Part shown: positions 14,717 to 16,631 of the stretch, piece by piece
Position numbering within the stretch: position 1 is the stretch's first letter
Layout: each line of letters begins with the position of its first letter
Origin: Bacteroidota bacterium
GTDB taxonomy: Bacteria; Bacteroidota; Ignavibacteria; Kapaibacteriales; UBA2268
DNA length: 16,631 nucleotides
Assembly (NCBI GenBank): GCA_017428585.1
Contig: JAFRQN010000185.1
Coordinates: forward strand, 1-16,631
Reading direction: 5' to 3'
Notes under the pieces: generated by a model
Told to the model about the DNA's origin: nothing
Seen by the model: only the letters and a program-made list of their open reading frames with translations
Database searches by the model: none
Program-made: the position numbers and the translations under genes

Positions 14717-16631
14717 ATGTATAAATTTAGATATTTTGTTATTTTATTTATTATAGGTATAGTTTCAGCTTCATTAAATGTATATGCCAATATAACTGAT
14801 GATTATATTTGCAAATTAGGGAATGTAAATGCAGTAGATACTTTTCAAATTTATGCAGTTTGTTATGAAAATGGTGGTGGAACTATAGAGCCTAAAGGTG
14901 TTATTAAAGTACCACAAGGTGGTCAAATTGTATTTACAATTACTCCAGATTTAGGCTATAAAATAAAACAGATTGTAGTAGATGGTGAGTTAAAGCCAGT
15001 AGAAAATACATTTACATTTTATAATGTAAATTCTGATCATTCTATAAAAGTTATCTTTGAATTAGATACTTTTTCTATTATTCCTATTCCAGGACCGAAT
15101 GGAACAATTACTCCTGACACTGTATCTATGGTAACTTGTAAAGATATTGTCAAATACAATATTATACCAAATACTGGATATAGAATTTTCAGAGTGCTTA
15201 TTGATAATGAAGATTTTGGTCCTATTCCATCTTATACATTTAAAGATGTAACAGAAAATCATACAATAAAGGCAGAGTTTGAATTAGATTTTTATCAAGT
15301 CGAAATTACTTGGAATGAGGAAGGAGGAAATGTACAGCCAGGAGGTATACATGTAATAACTTATAGAGATAGTTTGGATATTATTTTAGATCCATTTAGA
15401 GGATATCATATAGAAAGGGTTATTATTAATAACAAGATTATGGATATTGCATGGTCTTATCGTCTAACTAATATTACTGAAGATACATACGTGAATATTA
15501 CTTTTGCTTTAGATACTTTTACTATTGAATCTAAAGGTTCAGAACATGGTAAAATAAATCCTACTGGTGTTGTTAAAGTTACTTATCTTGATACAACAAC
15601 ATATACTATGCATCCTGATGTTGGTTATAAATTAGCACGAATTATTGTTAATAATAAAAATATGGGAGCTTTAGATAAATATACTTTTACTTCAGTGTTG
15701 CAGGATTACGTGATAATGCCAATATTTGTTTTAGATACATTTGAAATTGTAACTTCTCATAATTTTGGTGGTAGAATAATACCAGAAGGAGACAATGGTA
15801 CTACCTTTGTAACATATAAAGATACAACTACTTTTTATATTATTCCAAATACTGGGTTTAAAATTAAAAATGTATATGTAGATAATGAAGAAATGGGTGT
15901 TATTGATAGTGTTGTATTTACAAACGTTTTAAAAAAACACACCATAAAAGTAAGTTTTGAAGTTTCTAAATTTGTTATAACAGCATTGAAAAATGAGGGT
16001 GGAACAATAACACCTTCTACTAAACAAAAAATAACTTATCAAGATTCTGTCATTTATTATATTAAGCCAAATATAGGTTATGTAATTGATAATGTTTTGG
16101 TAAATGATGAAAGTGTTGGTCCTGTTGAATTTTATATTTTTAAAAATATTTTATCAGATCAAACTATAGAAGCTAAATTTAAATTAGATACTTTTTATAT
16201 AAGAGCAAGATATAATGAAGGTGGAAAAATTTATCCTCTGATTGCAGATTATCCTGTGAATTTTAGAGATACTGTTACTTATAATGTTGTTCCAAATAAG
16301 GGAAATGTAATAGAAGAAGTTGTTATAGATGGAGAAAGTATTGGGAATCAGGCAATTTATACTTTCAAAAATATATTAGAAGATCATACTATTGAAGCAT
16401 ATTTTATTCCAGAGGAAAAGGAAGAAGATATTATTAATACTATAGCTAATGATATAATAATTTATCCTAATCCTACATCAGAAAGTTTTATGATTTCTGG
16501 CAGCCTTAAAAAGCCTGCGTTAGTTTTTAGTATATCAATTTATGATATGTCGGGACGTGTTATTAATAAATTATATAGAATGAATAATATTTCTGGTGCA
16601 TTTAATTATTTTGTCAATACTAATAATTTAA
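14717..16631 (+). CDS. Secreted protein of seven InlB-like repeats with a T9SS sorting domain, 3' end cut by window edge
   Basis: The frame runs from the ATG at 14717 for 638 codons and leaves the window before a stop. Residues 1-24 are a signal peptide (MYKFRYFVILF, cleavage after VYA). Residues 43-566 are seven tandem repeats of 74-77 residues, starting near 43, 118, 192, 267, 341, 418 and 492. Each has an opening strand, then NEGGxIxP, a TYxDT-like strand, IxPNxGYxI, a VxVDN strand and a closing YTFxN...DHTIxAxFELD segment. This resembles the divergent InlB B-repeat type of surface-protein module. An acidic linker (567-573) leads to the type A sorting domain, IIIYPNPTSESFMISG (580-595) with ISIYDMSGRVI. 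It should be secreted by T9SS and anchored or released at the surface, and adhesion or ligand binding is the usual guess. The repeats are diverged from each other at DNA level. It starts 50 nt after the DUF177 gene. Confidence 0.9.
   Translation, partial: MYKFRYFVILFIIGIVSASLNVYANITDDYICKLGNVNAVDTFQIYAVCYENGGGTIEPKGVIKVPQGGQIVFTITPDLGYKIKQIVVDGELKPVENTFTFYNVNSDHSIKVIFELDTFSIIPIPGPNGTITPDTVSMVTCKDIVKYNIIPNTGYRIFRVLIDNEDFGPIPSYTFKDVTENHTIKAEFELDFYQVEITWNEEGGNVQPGGIHVITYRDSLDIILDPFRGYHIERVIINNKIMDIAWSYRLTNITEDTYVNITFALDTFTIESKGSEHGKINPTGVVKVTYLDTTTYTMHPDVGYKLARIIVNNKNMGALDKYTFTSVLQDYVIMPIFVLDTFEIVTSHNFGGRIIPEGDNGTTFVTYKDTTTFYIIPNTGFKIKNVYVDNEEMGVIDSVVFTNVLKKHTIKVSFEVSKFVITALKNEGGTITPSTKQKITYQDSVIYYIKPNIGYVIDNVLVNDESVGPVEFYIFKNILSDQTIEAKFKLDTFYIRARYNEGGKIYPLIADYPVNFRDTVTYNVVPNKGNVIEEVVIDGESIGNQAIYTFKNILEDHTIEAYFIPEEKEEDIINTIANDIIIYPNPTSESFMISGSLKKPALVFSISIYDMSGRVINKLYRMNNISGAFNYFVNTNNL
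14843..16414 (+). repeat. Seven tandem protein-level repeats (about 225 bases each)
   Basis: Seven units of 74-77 codons follow each other without spacers within the secreted protein. Unit boundaries are near 14843, 15068, 15290, 15515, 15737, 15968 and 16190. Most open with a (D)TF-type dipeptide and close with F-E/K/V-L-D. They are clearly related in protein but not near-identical in DNA, pointing to old duplications. Confidence 0.85.

Noticed and set aside
15062..15262. 66-codon minus-strand frame
   Set aside because: It lies antisense within the seven-repeat secreted protein, whose open frame continues through it.
14843..16414. CRISPR-like or mobile repeat array
   Set aside because: The periodicity is at protein level (74-77 codons), in one open frame, with diverged DNA and no spacers.

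Overview
The window is very AT-rich chromosomal DNA from a member of the Bacteroidota (Bacteroidetes). The evidence is consistent. Two proteins carry type IX secretion (T9SS) C-terminal sorting sequences. Promoter-like sites fit the phylum's TTTG / TAnnTTTG pattern. Starts mostly lack Shine-Dalgarno sequences. The DUF1460 and DUF177 proteins look like Bacteroidota versions. An A-type flavodiiron protein next to a complex I subunit suggests an anaerobe or microaerophile with some respiratory capacity, but this is inference. No phage, insertion sequence, CRISPR array, rRNA or tRNA was seen, and genes are closely packed.

Region 1 (1-3308). A leftward, edge-truncated NlpC/P60 peptidoglycan peptidase gene (1-756) diverges from an exported tyrosine-phosphatase-like protein with an altered active site (1111-1836). 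The latter is followed by truA (tRNA pseudouridine synthase, 1911-2678). truA converges on rnhA (RNase HI with an Asn-rich tail, 2709-3308, minus strand).

Region 2 (3464-10790). Seven rightward genes are closely spaced and end at a clear hairpin terminator: tsaB (t6A tRNA modification), an exported TPR protein, a small T9SS cargo, a membrane-anchored family 2 glycosyltransferase, an ATP-grasp protein 6 nt behind it, a DUF1460 (NlpC/P60-like) amidase with a Tat-like N-terminus, and hslU (protease ATPase). The middle genes look envelope-directed and the outer ones are housekeeping.

Region 3 (10791-12761). nuoM stands alone as its own unit, with a consensus Bacteroidota promoter (TTTG-N19-TATATTTG), a leader of about 155 nt and a 15-bp hairpin terminator.

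Region 4 (12762-16631). A flavodiiron protein (O2/NO reductase, all metal ligands present) is followed by a DUF177/YceD gene that lacks its usual rpmF neighbour. Last is a secreted protein built from seven tandem repeats of about 75 residues plus a T9SS sorting domain, cut by the right edge.

No clear novel multi-gene system emerges. The best leads are the phosphatase-like protein with Gln in place of the catalytic Arg, the glycosyltransferase/ATP-grasp pair, the seven-repeat secreted protein and the isolated nuoM.
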